DNA from: Gordonia iterans | GTDB taxonomy: Bacteria; Actinomycetota; Actinomycetes; Mycobacteriales; Mycobacteriaceae | Assembly: GCF_002993285.1 (NCBI RefSeq) | Contig: NZ_CP027433.1 | Coordinates: forward strand, 2,542,001-2,606,000 | DNA: 64,000 nucleotides | Direction of reading: 5' to 3' | Part shown: in pieces, positions 56,070 to 63,872 of the stretch | How positions within the stretch are numbered: the stretch's first letter is position 1 | How the letters are laid out: each line of letters opens with the position of its first letter | Translations under genes and position numbers: made by a program | The notes under the pieces: generated by a model | The model's database searches: none | Told to the model about the DNA's origin: nothing | What the model saw: the letters and a program-made list of their open reading frames with translations, nothing else

Positions 56070-57098
56070 TCAGGAGAAGCGCAGTTCCAGGGTGGCCATC
56101 CCGAAGATCTTCTTCTCGTTGGCCTTGGCGGTCAGGATCACCACGCCGCTGCGGGTCTCCGGATCCAGCGACTTGATCTTGCCGCCGTAGGCGATGTCGC
56201 CGCGGCCGTCGGCGGGCACGATCGCCGGCGCCGAAAGGCGCACCGAGTACTTGCTGACGGCGCCGGGATCCCCAGACCACTCCGACACGACTCCGGCGCC
56301 CAGCCCCATCGTCAGCATGCCGTGCGCGATCACGTCCGGAAGGCCGGCCATCCTGGCGCACGCCTCGTCCCAGTGAATGGGGTTGGCGTCGCCGGCCACA
56401 CCGGCATAGTTGACCAGATCGCCGCGCGAAAGCGCCGTATGGTGTTCGGGAAGGGCGTCGCCCTTGCTGAGCTGATCGAAGTCGCGCGAGCCGACGGTCC
56501 GCGTGGCGACCGCGGTCGACCGGGGCGGCAACTGTCCTTCGCGCACCGTCTTGACGTAATCGGCGGCCGAGGCCTCCACCGACAGGATCTCCACGTCGTG
56601 CATCATCACCTTGGCGACAGCGTCTTTGATGCCCGGGTCCACCTCGTCGGCAGACACGCCGACGACCGTCGTGTGCATGGTGTGCACCGTCTCCCCGTGC
56701 TGGTCGACGAAGGTGTTGGTGATGGTGATCATCTCTTTGCCGGCGATCTGCCGGATCGACGACAACTCGGTGTCGGTCTGCAGGACGTCGCCGACGACGA
56801 TCGGGCGATGCTGCTCGAAGACCTGCTCGGTCTGCACGTAGGTCTCGTACCCGACGACGACCTCCTCCATCAGCGTGCGGTTCGACGCCATCGCCGGAAT
56901 CGAGGTGAAGGTGATCGGCGCGACCAGTCCGCTGTACCCGAGCGCGGCCGCGGCCTCCTCGTCCCAGTGCGCCGGGTGATAGTCCTGCACGGCACGCGCG
57001 TACTCACGGACCTTCTCGCGCCCGACCACATAGGTGTGGTCCGCCACGTAGTAGTGGCCGACGCGCTCCGACAGCGCAGTGTTCTCCGAGGACGTCAT
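56070..57098 (-). CDS. hadAB: Fused mycolic-acid (3R)-hydroxyacyl-ACP dehydratase HadA-HadB
   Basis: 342 residues joining two hotdog/MaoC domains. Residues 10-160 resemble HadA (VGREKVREYARAVQDYHPAHW, in parts REKVREYARAVQD; GLVAPITF). Residues 205-342 resemble HadB with the hydratase-2 motif YAGVAGDANPIHWDE (Asp237, His242) and AHGMLTMGLGAG. In Mycobacterium these are separate subunits of the FAS-II dehydratase; the fusion is known from some other mycolic-acid genera. It acts in mero-mycolate elongation. ATG 57098 after GGGAG. No HadC or other FAS-II gene is nearby. Confidence 0.9.
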   Translation of the reverse strand: MTSSENTALSERVGHYYVADHTYVVGREKVREYARAVQDYHPAHWDEEAAAALGYSGLVAPITFTSIPAMASNRTLMEEVVVGYETYVQTEQVFEQHRPIVVGDVLQTDTELSSIRQIAGKEMITITNTFVDQHGETVHTMHTTVVGVSADEVDPGIKDAVAKVMMHDVEILSVEASAADYVKTVREGQLPPRSTAVATRTVGSRDFDQLSKGDALPEHHTALSRGDLVNYAGVAGDANPIHWDEACARMAGLPDVIAHGMLTMGLGAGVVSEWSGDPGAVSKYSVRLSAPAIVPADGRGDIAYGGKIKSLDPETRSGVVILTAKANEKKIFGMATLELRFS

Positions 57099-57245
57099 CA
57101 ATTCTCCCAGCGTTCGGTTGACCCACCGATGTTAGTTCCGGTGGGTCGCGGCGACCGAATCCCCGAAGCGGCGGAGCGGCGTGTCCGGCGATTTCTCCCG
57201 GATAACGCCGCTAGGCGATGATTCACATCACATCGGCCCGGGGTG

Positions 57246-57668
57246 TCACTCCAGGACGAAGACCGGGATCTGCCGATCGGTCTTGGTCTGATACTCCGCG
57301 TACGGAGGGAAGGCGTCCACCGCGAGCGCCCACCAGTGGTCGCGCTCGGCGCCGTCCACTTCGCGGGCGGTCAGCTCGGTGATCGTCGTCCCGTCCTGCA
57401 CGACGACCCGCGGGTTCGCCTTGACGTTGTAGTACCACGCCGGGTGTTCCGGGGCGCCGCCCTTGGAGGCGACCATCGCGTAACGGCCGCCCTCCTCGAC
57501 GCGCATCAGCGGCACGTAGCGCTCCTTTCCGGACTTGGCGCCGGTGGTGGTGAAGAGCACCACCTTCATGCCGTTGATCCCGACTCCGTCGGTGGTCCCC
57601 TGCTTCAGGATGGTCTCGGTCTGCTTGCGCACCCAATCGGTCGGGCTGAGTTCAGGTTGTTCGCTCAT
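57246..57668 (-). CDS. F420-type nitroreductase (deazaflavin-dependent) family protein
   Basis: 140 residues of the DDN/split-barrel family: VLFTTTGAKSGKERYVPLM binds the cofactor phosphate, seen as TTTGAKSGKERYVPL, with HPAWYYNVKANPRVVVQDG, seen in parts, in the core. Relatives use F420H2 to reduce quinones or nitroimidazoles. Divergent from the second polyphosphate kinase with a 168-bp gap. ATG at 57668. Confidence 0.9.
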   Translation of the reverse strand: MSEQPELSPTDWVRKQTETILKQGTTDGVGINGMKVVLFTTTGAKSGKERYVPLMRVEEGGRYAMVASKGGAPEHPAWYYNVKANPRVVVQDGTTITELTAREVDGAERDHWWALAVDAFPPYAEYQTKTDRQIPVFVLE

Positions 57669-57836
57669 GTGCTCCTCAACGTCGACGATCCGGCGATCAT
57701 TCCGGTGGCGGCGGATGCTTGTGCTCCGCGTCGTCGTCAGGTCTTCGCCTGTCGAAGTCACCCGACGGCGGCGCGGTTGCGGCACAGTGGTATCCGGCAC
57801 GGCGACAGTCGGCGATGCCGACGGGGAGGATCTTTC

Positions 57837-58742
57837 ATGGGTGCGGAACTGGACTGGAAGAAGCTGGCCGAACGGACCCGGGTGGCGCCGGGCAGCACCG
57901 TCGACCTGAGTCGGGACTTCGACACCGGGGCCAAGCCGGACGGAATGAGCAAGGCCGACGGCGTGGCGCAGCTGACCGAGGCCAAACAGCGGCTCTTCGC
58001 GCTGCAAGACAAGTTCTACGCGCAGGCCGACCGCGCGCTGCTCATCGTCTTGCAGGCGATCGACGCCGCGGGCAAGGACGGCACCATCAAGCACGTGATG
58101 TCGGGGGTCAATCCCGCCGGCGTCGACGTGCACAGCTTCAAGGCGCCGTCCGAGGAGGAGCGAGCGCACGGTTACCTGTGGCGGCACCAGAAGGCGCTCC
58201 CCCAGCTCGGCCGGATCGGCATCTTCAACCGCTCGCACTACGAGAACGTGCTCGCCGTCCGTGTCCACCCGGACTGGCTGTGGCCCGCGTCGGCCGCAGC
58301 GAACCCCAAAGGCATCTGGAAGCGGCGATATGACGACATCAACGCGTGGGAGAAGTACCTCGCCGACAACGGCACCACCATCGTGAAGCTGTTCCTGAAC
58401 GTCTCCTACGAGGAGCAGGGCCGACGCTTCCTGGAACGCATCGAGCGACCCGACAAGAACTGGAAGTTCTCCGAGAGCGACATGGCAGAGCGCGAGCTGT
58501 GGCCCGAGTACCAGAAGGCCTTCGCCGAGATGCTCAGCCACACCAGCACCGAGTACGCGCCGTGGCACGTGATCGGCGCCGACCACAAATGGGCCAGCCA
58601 TCTTTCGACGTTCGCCGTCCTGCTCGACACTCTGACCGAACTGGACCCCCGGTACCCGACCGTCTCCCCGGAGAAGATCGCCGGTCTCGGCCAGTACAAG
58701 ACCCGGCTGGTCCAGCAGTTGGCCGCACACGAGTCACCGTGA
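57837..58742 (+). CDS. PPK2-family polyphosphate:nucleotide phosphotransferase (class III type)
   Basis: 301 residues. Walker A LQAIDAAGKDGTIKHVMSG (about 72-90), then VDVHSFKAPSEEERAHGYLWR, seen as HSFKAPSEEERAHGYLWR, and the lid IFNRSHYENVLAVRVHP. This signature separates it from the class I enzyme at 33122 and suggests AMP/ADP phosphorylation from polyphosphate. ATG 57837 after GGGGAGGA. The TfoX-like gene starts inside its stop (GTGA). Confidence 0.9.
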   Translation: MGAELDWKKLAERTRVAPGSTVDLSRDFDTGAKPDGMSKADGVAQLTEAKQRLFALQDKFYAQADRALLIVLQAIDAAGKDGTIKHVMSGVNPAGVDVHSFKAPSEEERAHGYLWRHQKALPQLGRIGIFNRSHYENVLAVRVHPDWLWPASAAANPKGIWKRRYDDINAWEKYLADNGTTIVKLFLNVSYEEQGRRFLERIERPDKNWKFSESDMAERELWPEYQKAFAEMLSHTSTEYAPWHVIGADHKWASHLSTFAVLLDTLTELDPRYPTVSPEKIAGLGQYKTRLVQQLAAHESP

Positions 58743-59083
58743 GCGGCGCCCGGGACCTCCTCGCCGATCGGCTCCGCCTGCTGCTGGCGTCGGAGCGACG
58801 GCTGAGCGAGCGAGCCATGTTCGGAACGCTCTCGTTCATGGTGAACGGCAAACTCGCCGTCAGCGCGCTGAAGGACGGCGGCCTCCTCGTCCGGGTCGCG
58901 GATGATCGGTACGAGGAACTCCTGGGCCGCCCGGGCGCCCGGCGAGCCGAGATGGGCCCGGGTCGCGACATGGGCCCCGGCTGGATCGAAGTGTCCGCCG
59001 ACGCCGTCGACGACGACGAAACTCTCGCGACGTGGCTCACACCGGCCCTCGACTACAACCGGAGTGTCACGAGCTCGTCCTGA
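58739..59083 (+). CDS. TfoX N-terminal domain protein
   Basis: 114 residues with the TfoX/Sxy N-terminal pattern: ERAMFGTLSFMVNGKLAVSA and LLVRVADDRYEELLGRPGAR. The domain occurs in competence regulators and alone; a standalone copy has no defined function. GTG overlaps the preceding stop by 4 bases, so it is translated with the polyphosphate phosphotransferase. Confidence 0.84.
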   Translation: MSGARDLLADRLRLLLASERRLSERAMFGTLSFMVNGKLAVSALKDGGLLVRVADDRYEELLGRPGARRAEMGPGRDMGPGWIEVSADAVDDDETLATWLTPALDYNRSVTSSS

Positions 59084-59170
59084 TCGCGATCGAGCAGGAA
59101 TCGAGAAACCCGGGCGTGCGGCGACGCCTATCGTGGAGTTCTCCCCGAACGCAGACCCACAGGAGACACC

Positions 59171-59695
59171 ATGCCCGCCAAGACCCCGACGTCGATCGCG
59201 TTCACCGCCGAGGTGGAGCAGATCAACGACCGGACGCTCGTGCGTCTGCCCGCGGGTGCCAGCGCCGAACTCCCGTCGCGCGGACAGGTCGCGGTCACCG
59301 GAACCCTCGACGGCCGGGAGTTCGCCACCGTCGTCGAACCGGACGGCAAACGCGGACACTGGCTCCGGGTCGACGGAGCCGCACCGGGCACGACGATCGG
59401 CGTGGAGCTCACCCCGACCAAACAATGGCCCGAACCCGCGGTGCCACAGGATCTCCGGGAGGCACTCGACGGCGCTCCCGACATCGCCGAGACCTGGGAC
59501 GACATCACTCCGATGGCGCGCTGGGAGTGGGTGCGCTGGATCGGCGCGACCAAGAACCCGGCGACCCGGCAGCGACGCGTTGAGGTCGGCATCGACAAGC
59601 TCCGCAACGGCAAGCGGCGGCCCTGCTGCTTCGACTTGTCGTCGTGCACCGACCCGGAGGTCGCCAAGAGCGGTGTCCTGATCGGCAGTTCATAG
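59171..59695 (+). CDS. YdeI/DUF1905 family protein
   Basis: 174 residues. An N-terminal DUF1905 beta-barrel (about 8-85, with RLPAGASAELPSRGQVAVTG and GREFATVVEPDGKRGHWLRV, seen in parts) is followed by a C-terminal YdeI/OmpD-associated helical part (DITPMARWEWVRWIGATKNPATRQRRV, seen as ARWEWVRWIGATKNPATR). Function not established. ATG after CAGGAGA. Confidence 0.82.
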   Translation: MPAKTPTSIAFTAEVEQINDRTLVRLPAGASAELPSRGQVAVTGTLDGREFATVVEPDGKRGHWLRVDGAAPGTTIGVELTPTKQWPEPAVPQDLREALDGAPDIAETWDDITPMARWEWVRWIGATKNPATRQRRVEVGIDKLRNGKRRPCCFDLSSCTDPEVAKSGVLIGSS

Positions 59696-59790
59696 CAGCG
59701 GGGCCACAGGCGCTCCGGCCGCTACTGCCACCCTCGTTGCGCCGCGGCCAGTGCCCACGCGTCCGTCATGACCGACGATGCCGCCGGACC

Positions 59791-59827
59791 TTGACACCGG
59801 AGACCGGTGCGCGTGTAATTCATTACA
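59791..59827 (+). promoter_or_regulatory. Leaderless promoter and operator of the ABC exporter operon
   Basis: TTGACA (59791-59796), 17-base spacer, TGTAAT (59814-59819), then the ATG at 59827 about 7 bases later. The -10 is half of the palindrome TGTAAT-TC-ATTACA (59814-59827), whose last base is the A of the start codon. A repressor bound here would block transcription completely; the TetR protein encoded at 61381 is the natural candidate. Confidence 0.65.
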
Positions 59828-60597
59828 TGGCGAATTCACCGGTCAGTGAAATGCCGGCCGCCGGACCCGAGGGCCTCGGCACGGTGATCGAGGTCGCCGG
59901 GCTCACCGTGCGCCGCAGGAAGCTGACCGTGCTGCACGACCTGAACTTCCGGGTGTCCCGCGGATCGATCACCGGGCTGCTCGGCCCGTCCGGCTGCGGG
60001 AAGACGACGTTGCTGCGCTCGGTCGTCGGCACCCAGATCGTCGAGTCCGGGACGGTGACGGTGCTCGGCCGCCCGGCCGGCACCGCGGCGTTGCGATCCG
60101 TCGTCGGTTACGTCACGCAGGCGCCGAGCATTTACAGCGACCTGACCGTGCATGCCAACGTCGCGTACTTCGGGGCGCTGTACCGCAAACCTCGTGCCGC
60201 CGTCGACGCGGCGATCGACATGGTCGGCCTCACCGATCGTGCGGACCACACCGGCGCTGAGCTCTCCGGAGGAGAGCGCACTCGCACGTCGCTCGCGTGT
60301 GCCCTGGTCGCCGACCCTGAACTCATCGTCCTGGACGAGCCCACGGTGGGCCTCGATCCGGTCCTGCGCGCCGAGCTCTGGGAGCGTTTCCGGGAGCTCG
60401 CGGAGCAGGGGCGCACCCTGTTGGTGTCGAGTCACGTGATGGACGAGGCCGATCACTGCGACCGTCTCCTGCTGATGCGTGACGGGCGCCTACTGGCCGA
60501 TCTCTCCCCCGCCGGTCTGCGCCGCCGAACGGGCGCACAGAAGCTCGACGATGCATTCCTCGCTCTGATCCGCGACGAGGAAGGGGGTTCGCGGTGA
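59827..60597 (+). CDS. ABC transporter ATP-binding protein
   Basis: 256 residues. Walker A LLGPSGCGKTTLL, Q-loop YVTQAPSIYSDLTV, signature ELSGGERTR, Walker B LIVLDEPTVGLDP and H-loop SSHVMDEADHC are all present. With the next gene it makes a two-component DrrAB-like exporter. Its 3' end overlaps the permease start by 4 bases. Confidence 0.92.
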   Translation: MANSPVSEMPAAGPEGLGTVIEVAGLTVRRRKLTVLHDLNFRVSRGSITGLLGPSGCGKTTLLRSVVGTQIVESGTVTVLGRPAGTAALRSVVGYVTQAPSIYSDLTVHANVAYFGALYRKPRAAVDAAIDMVGLTDRADHTGAELSGGERTRTSLACALVADPELIVLDEPTVGLDPVLRAELWERFRELAEQGRTLLVSSHVMDEADHCDRLLLMRDGRLLADLSPAGLRRRTGAQKLDDAFLALIRDEEGGSR

Positions 60598-61349
60598 ATC
60601 CTCACGCGTTCGCGGCCACCGCCGCCAGGATCGGCAGACAACTGCGGTCGGACCATCGGACGGTCGCGATGATCGCCGTCGTTCCCGCCGCTCTCCTGGC
60701 GCTCCTGTACTTCGTGTACCAGGACTACCCCACACCGCCCGGTGCACCCTCGCTGTTCAACCGGGTCGGCCTGAGCATGCTCGGGATCCTGCCCTTCGTG
60801 GTGATGTTCCTGATCACCGCGATCGCCATGCAGCGGGAACGCGCCAGCGGAACGCTCGAACGGTTGATGACCACTCCGATCAGCAAACTCGACCTCATCG
60901 GCGGGTATGGAGCCGCGTTCTCGCTGGCCGCCGCAGTCCAGGCGATCATCGCTTGCGCCGTCTCCTACGGGCTGCTGGGTCTCGAGTCCGCCGGCAGCTT
61001 CTGGTTGGTGATCGTGGTCGCGGTCGTGGTGGCGATCCTCGGCGTCGCACTCGGCCTGCTCGCGAGCGCGTTCGCCCGCACCGAGTTCCAGGCCGTCCAG
61101 TTCATGCCGCTCATCGTGACGCCCCAGCTGTTCCTGTGCGGTCTGCTGGTTCCGCGGCACCAGCTGCCCGGATGGCTCGAAGCGATCAGCGACGTGATGC
61201 CGTTGAGCTACGCGGTCGATGCCCTGGGCGAGATCGCCGCGCATCCGGCACTGACCGGCCGACTCTGGCGCGACGTCGCGGTGATCGTGGCGTTCGCCGT
61301 GGTGGCCCTGTGTCTCGGAGCGGCGACCCTGCGCCGACGCACCGCGTGA
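60594..61349 (+). CDS. ABC-2-type transporter permease
   Basis: 251 residues with six membrane helices and the ABC-2 pattern RERASGTLERLMTTPISKLDLIGG, seen as RERASGTLERLMTTPIS, and VTPQLFLCGLLVPRHQLPGWL, seen as QLFLCGLLVP. It forms the membrane half of the exporter. Drug or lipid efflux is probable; the substrate is unknown. GTG start overlaps the ATPase stop. Confidence 0.9.
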   Translation: MNPHAFAATAARIGRQLRSDHRTVAMIAVVPAALLALLYFVYQDYPTPPGAPSLFNRVGLSMLGILPFVVMFLITAIAMQRERASGTLERLMTTPISKLDLIGGYGAAFSLAAAVQAIIACAVSYGLLGLESAGSFWLVIVVAVVVAILGVALGLLASAFARTEFQAVQFMPLIVTPQLFLCGLLVPRHQLPGWLEAISDVMPLSYAVDALGEIAAHPALTGRLWRDVAVIVAFAVVALCLGAATLRRRTA

Positions 61350-61380
61350 CTCGTACGACGCGGTCACTAGACTCGCATTC

Positions 61381-62001
61381 GTGAGCGCGACCAGCGAGAT
61401 CCCGGGCGACGGAGGCGGCCGCACGGGCAGGCGCCCGGGACAGTCCGGGACCAGAGCGGCCATCGTCGCCGCAGCACGCAGCCGTTTCGCCGAGGCCGGA
61501 TTCGACCGGGCCTCGATCAGATCGATCGCGGCGGAAGCCGGAGTCGATCCCGCACTGATTCACCACTACTTCGGCACCAAGAAGCAGCTCTTCACCGAGG
61601 TGATAGCCCTGCCGGTGGACCCGGAGACGGCGCTGGCACCACTCGCCGACGCACCCCTGGACGACCTGGGCGAGACCCTGCTGCGCACCATCGTCGGCAT
61701 CTGGGACTCCCCCGCCGGGACCGGCGCGATCGCCGCGTTGCGCAGCGTGCTGGCCGGCGGCGAGGATTCGTTGATCCGGTCGTTCCTGATCGACGTGGCC
61801 CTGCGCGGCGTACGAGCGCGGGTCGACGACGCCGTCGGCGACGGCGACGAACGGATCGCCCTGGTCGTGTCGCAGATGATCGGAGTGCTCGCGACCCGCA
61901 AGATCCTGCTGCTGGAGCCTGTTGCCAGCATGTCGATCGACCAGCTGGCCGTCGCGGTGGCACCGACGCTCCAGCGCTACCTCACCGGCGACCTCACCTG
62001 A
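61381..62001 (+). CDS. TetR-family transcriptional regulator
   Basis: 206 residues. Helix-turn-helix at about 22-68 (AARSRFAEAGFDRASIRSIAAEAGVDPALIHHYFGTKKQLF, seen as FDRASIRSIAAEAGVDPALI and HHYFGTKKQLF) and a TetR_C-like ligand domain. It follows the exporter genes by 31 bases but has its own TAGACT hexamer 7 bases before the GTG, so it may also be made from a leaderless message. It is the likely repressor of the exporter. Confidence 0.9.
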   Translation: MSATSEIPGDGGGRTGRRPGQSGTRAAIVAAARSRFAEAGFDRASIRSIAAEAGVDPALIHHYFGTKKQLFTEVIALPVDPETALAPLADAPLDDLGETLLRTIVGIWDSPAGTGAIAALRSVLAGGEDSLIRSFLIDVALRGVRARVDDAVGDGDERIALVVSQMIGVLATRKILLLEPVASMSIDQLAVAVAPTLQRYLTGDLT

Positions 62002-62016
62002 CCGCGCACGTAGGAC

Positions 62017-62415
62017 TCAACTGTTCTCGTAGAGCCTGGTGACCGCGTCGATCAGTTCCGGCAAGCCCTCGGGACGGTCGTTCCGCCACCATGCCAGGTG
62101 TACGGGTATTCGGGGACCGTCCTTGATCTGCCGGTAGGTCACTCCTGGGCGCGGATGGTGGTGTGCCGTCGCCTCGGCGGTGGTGCCGACGCCACGGCCG
62201 GCCGCGATCGAATCGAGCCAACTGTCCACGTCCGCGGTCTCCACGAATCGCGGCGGGTGTTCGCTGCCGTGCCAGAGCGACTCCGTCGTCGAACCCGCCC
62301 GGGGATCGATGACGACGGTGCGCTCACCGATCTCAGCCATGGTCATGCGCCGGCGCCGGGCCCACCGGGCGTCGTCGGACGCGAAGGCGACGAGTCGTCG
62401 TTCCAGCCCCACCAC
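62017..62415 (-). pseudogene. LysR-family regulator, C-terminal fragment
   Basis: About 132 residues corresponding to the later part of a LysR effector-binding domain (ERTVVIDPRAG, VDSWLDSIAAGRGVGTTAEAT, VTYRQIKDGPRIPVHLAWWRND, each a family-typical segment). The helix-turn-helix and first part of the effector domain, some 150 residues, are missing, and the frame is closed by a stop about 70 bases upstream, where the exporter gene begins. It cannot bind DNA. Confidence 0.78.
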
Positions 62416-62486
62416 AGCGGAGTCGAAACGCTGCTGGTCGACGGGCCGGTGCGAGCCAACCGGGCCGGCGCGTCGCAGGGATCGTC

Positions 62487-63330
62487 ATGACCCTCTCCGG
62501 CGCGGCGTCGAACCAGACCGGAGCGGCCGTCGGCGCAATGGCCTTTCCGGTGATCGGACCGATCGGGGTGGTGGCCGTGCGCCAACTCGTCACGGCGCTG
62601 GTTCTGGTGCCTGCGGTGCGTCCGCGCGTCCGCGGTCTCACCCGCGCCCAGTGGGGCCGGTCCTGGGTCTGGCGCTGGTGTTCAGCGTGATGAACGTCTG
62701 CCTGTACGCGTCGGTCGAGCGGATCGGTCTCGGGCTCGCGGTGACTCTCGAGTTCCTCGGTCCGCTCGCCGTGGCGATCGGCGGGTCGCGCCGCGCCGTC
62801 GACGTCGGGTGCGCGGTCCTCGCAGGCGTCGGCGTGGTGATGCTGGCCGATCCCGGGCCCACCACCGACGTGATCGGCATCGCCCTCGGACTGGTGGCTG
62901 CGACTGCCTGGGCGTCGTACATCCTGCTGAACCGCTCGGCGGGCGCACGGCTGCCGGGGCTGCACGGCACCGCCCTCGCCGCGGGCGTCTCCACCGTCGT
63001 ATGGCTCCCGTCGCGGTGGTCTGGTTCTCCGCCCACCCGCCGACACTCGCGGCACTGCTGCTCGCCGCGGCATGCGGCGTGCTGGCGTCGACCATCCCGT
63101 ACGCGGTCGACCTGCTCGCCTTGCGGCGCATCCCCGCACCCCTGTTCGGCACCGTCACGAGCGTGAGCCCGGTGTGGGCCGCACTGGCCGGCTGGCTGTT
63201 GCTCCACCAAGCGCTCGGCATCCACGAGTGGGTCGGAATCGGACTGATCGTGACGGGGAACGTGGTCGTGTCGGCGCGCGGCCTCCAGCCGGATCGTGCC
63301 CGCGCTGTGGAGAGGGGCGAGCATCGGTAG
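62487..63330 (+). pseudogene. EamA/RhtA-like exporter with two frameshifts
   Basis: The 10-helix DMT transporter can be followed through three frames: 62487 to about 62652 (GPIGVVAVRQLVTALVLVPA), to about 62998 (ALVFSVMNVCLYASVERIGLG and WASYILLNRSAG), then to the stop at 63330 (IPYAVDLLALRRIPAPLFGT). Each change of frame fits loss of one base, the first at the GGGG run near 62652-62655, the second near 62995-63000. Without the shifts it would be a normal RhtA-type amino-acid exporter, usually paired with a divergent LysR gene. Sequencing error is possible, but the broken LysR beside it favours real decay. Confidence 0.8.
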
Positions 63331-63470
63331 CAGCCGCGGTCGGGATCACCTGACCGGAGGATCGGATGCGCTGTTCCCGAAGCCGCCGTCGCTGCCCTGG
63401 TGGACGCGACTGGGACGAGGGGCGCATCGGCCAGCGAAGCTGATCGCGGCGCGCCGGGTGGCGCCAACCC

Positions 63471-63500
63471 GTGACAGTCCCCTCAGCCCGGGGCTGTCAC
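63471..63500 (+). terminator. Hairpin after the exporter remnant
   Basis: GTGACAG (63471-63477) pairs with CTGTCAC (63494-63500), extended by CCCC/GGGG with one bulged base. It probably ended the exporter transcript. Confidence 0.6.
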
Positions 63501-63523
63501 GGGCGCGTGTCGGATACGAAGAA

Positions 63524-63554
63524 TCCCTGGTGAGAAAACCAGTCTCACCAGGGA
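63524..63554 (-). terminator. Terminator of the tRNA-Pro locus
   Basis: Perfect 12-bp stem TCCCTGGTGAGA (63524-63535) with TCTCACCAGGGA (63543-63554), 7-base loop. It lies 10 bases beyond the 3' end of the tRNA-Pro fragment on the minus strand, where the terminator of an intact tRNA gene would be, with TTCTT after the stem on that strand. Confidence 0.75.
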
Positions 63555-63563
63555 ACTCCTACG

Positions 63564-63605
63564 TCGGGCTGACAGGATTTGAACCTGCGACCACTTGACC
63601 CCCAG
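63564..63605 (-). other. att site: 3' half of tRNA-Pro(GGG), island boundary
   Basis: On the minus strand the 42 bases run from the anticodon loop CTGGGGG (63599-63605, anticodon GGG) through the 3' anticodon arm TCAAG, variable region, T arm GCAGG-TTCAAAT-CCTGT and acceptor strand CAGCCCG with discriminator A. The 5' half (acceptor, D arm, 5' anticodon arm CTTGA) is absent: identity to a tRNA stops exactly at the anticodon loop. This is the usual crossover segment of tyrosine integrases. The intact tRNA should lie at the other end of the element, to the right of the window. A plus-strand peptide ending GLTGFEPATT is the familiar false translation of a reversed tRNA. Confidence 0.85.
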
Positions 63606-63872
63606 TGGGGCCAGGAGGTCCGGTCAGGTCCAGCCACGTCCGGTGTTGAGCGGGTCAGGGGCCGTCCTCCGGTCAGTTGATCCAGGCGAATCCGGCCACG
63701 TCCGGCGTCGTCTGTGAAACGTTCCGTGAAAGGAATCGGGAGGGCCGCCTTATCTTCACGTGAAGAAAAGGCGGACGCGGCACCACGCCAACGCGGGGAC
63801 ACCATCGCCGCCCGAGGCGTGGGCCTCTCCGAGCCCACCTACTTGCGGGCCAAGTCGGGCTAGAGTCCATGC
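63606..63872. other. Left end of integrated element, non-coding
   Basis: No credible gene in these 267 bases. They hold a direct repeat of GCCACGTCCGG (63633-63643 and 63695-63705, 62 bases apart) that might be arm-type sites for an integrase or excisionase, a hairpin near 63745-63774, and a TAGAGT hexamer (63861-63866) 6 bases before the next start codon. With 63331-63605 (two hairpins and the tRNA half) this explains the 542-bp stretch without a gene. Confidence 0.6.
63745..63774. repeat. Hairpin with internal palindrome near the element end
   Basis: CCGCCTT (63745-63751) pairs with AAGGCGG (63768-63774) and encloses the perfect 12-base palindrome CTTCACGTGAAG (63754-63765). It may be a terminator for leftward transcription or a binding site at the element end. 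Confidence 0.6.

Noticed and set aside
63296-63598. Plus-strand frame ending GLTGFEPATT
   Set aside because: This ending is the well-known false peptide from the reverse of a tRNA 3' end.
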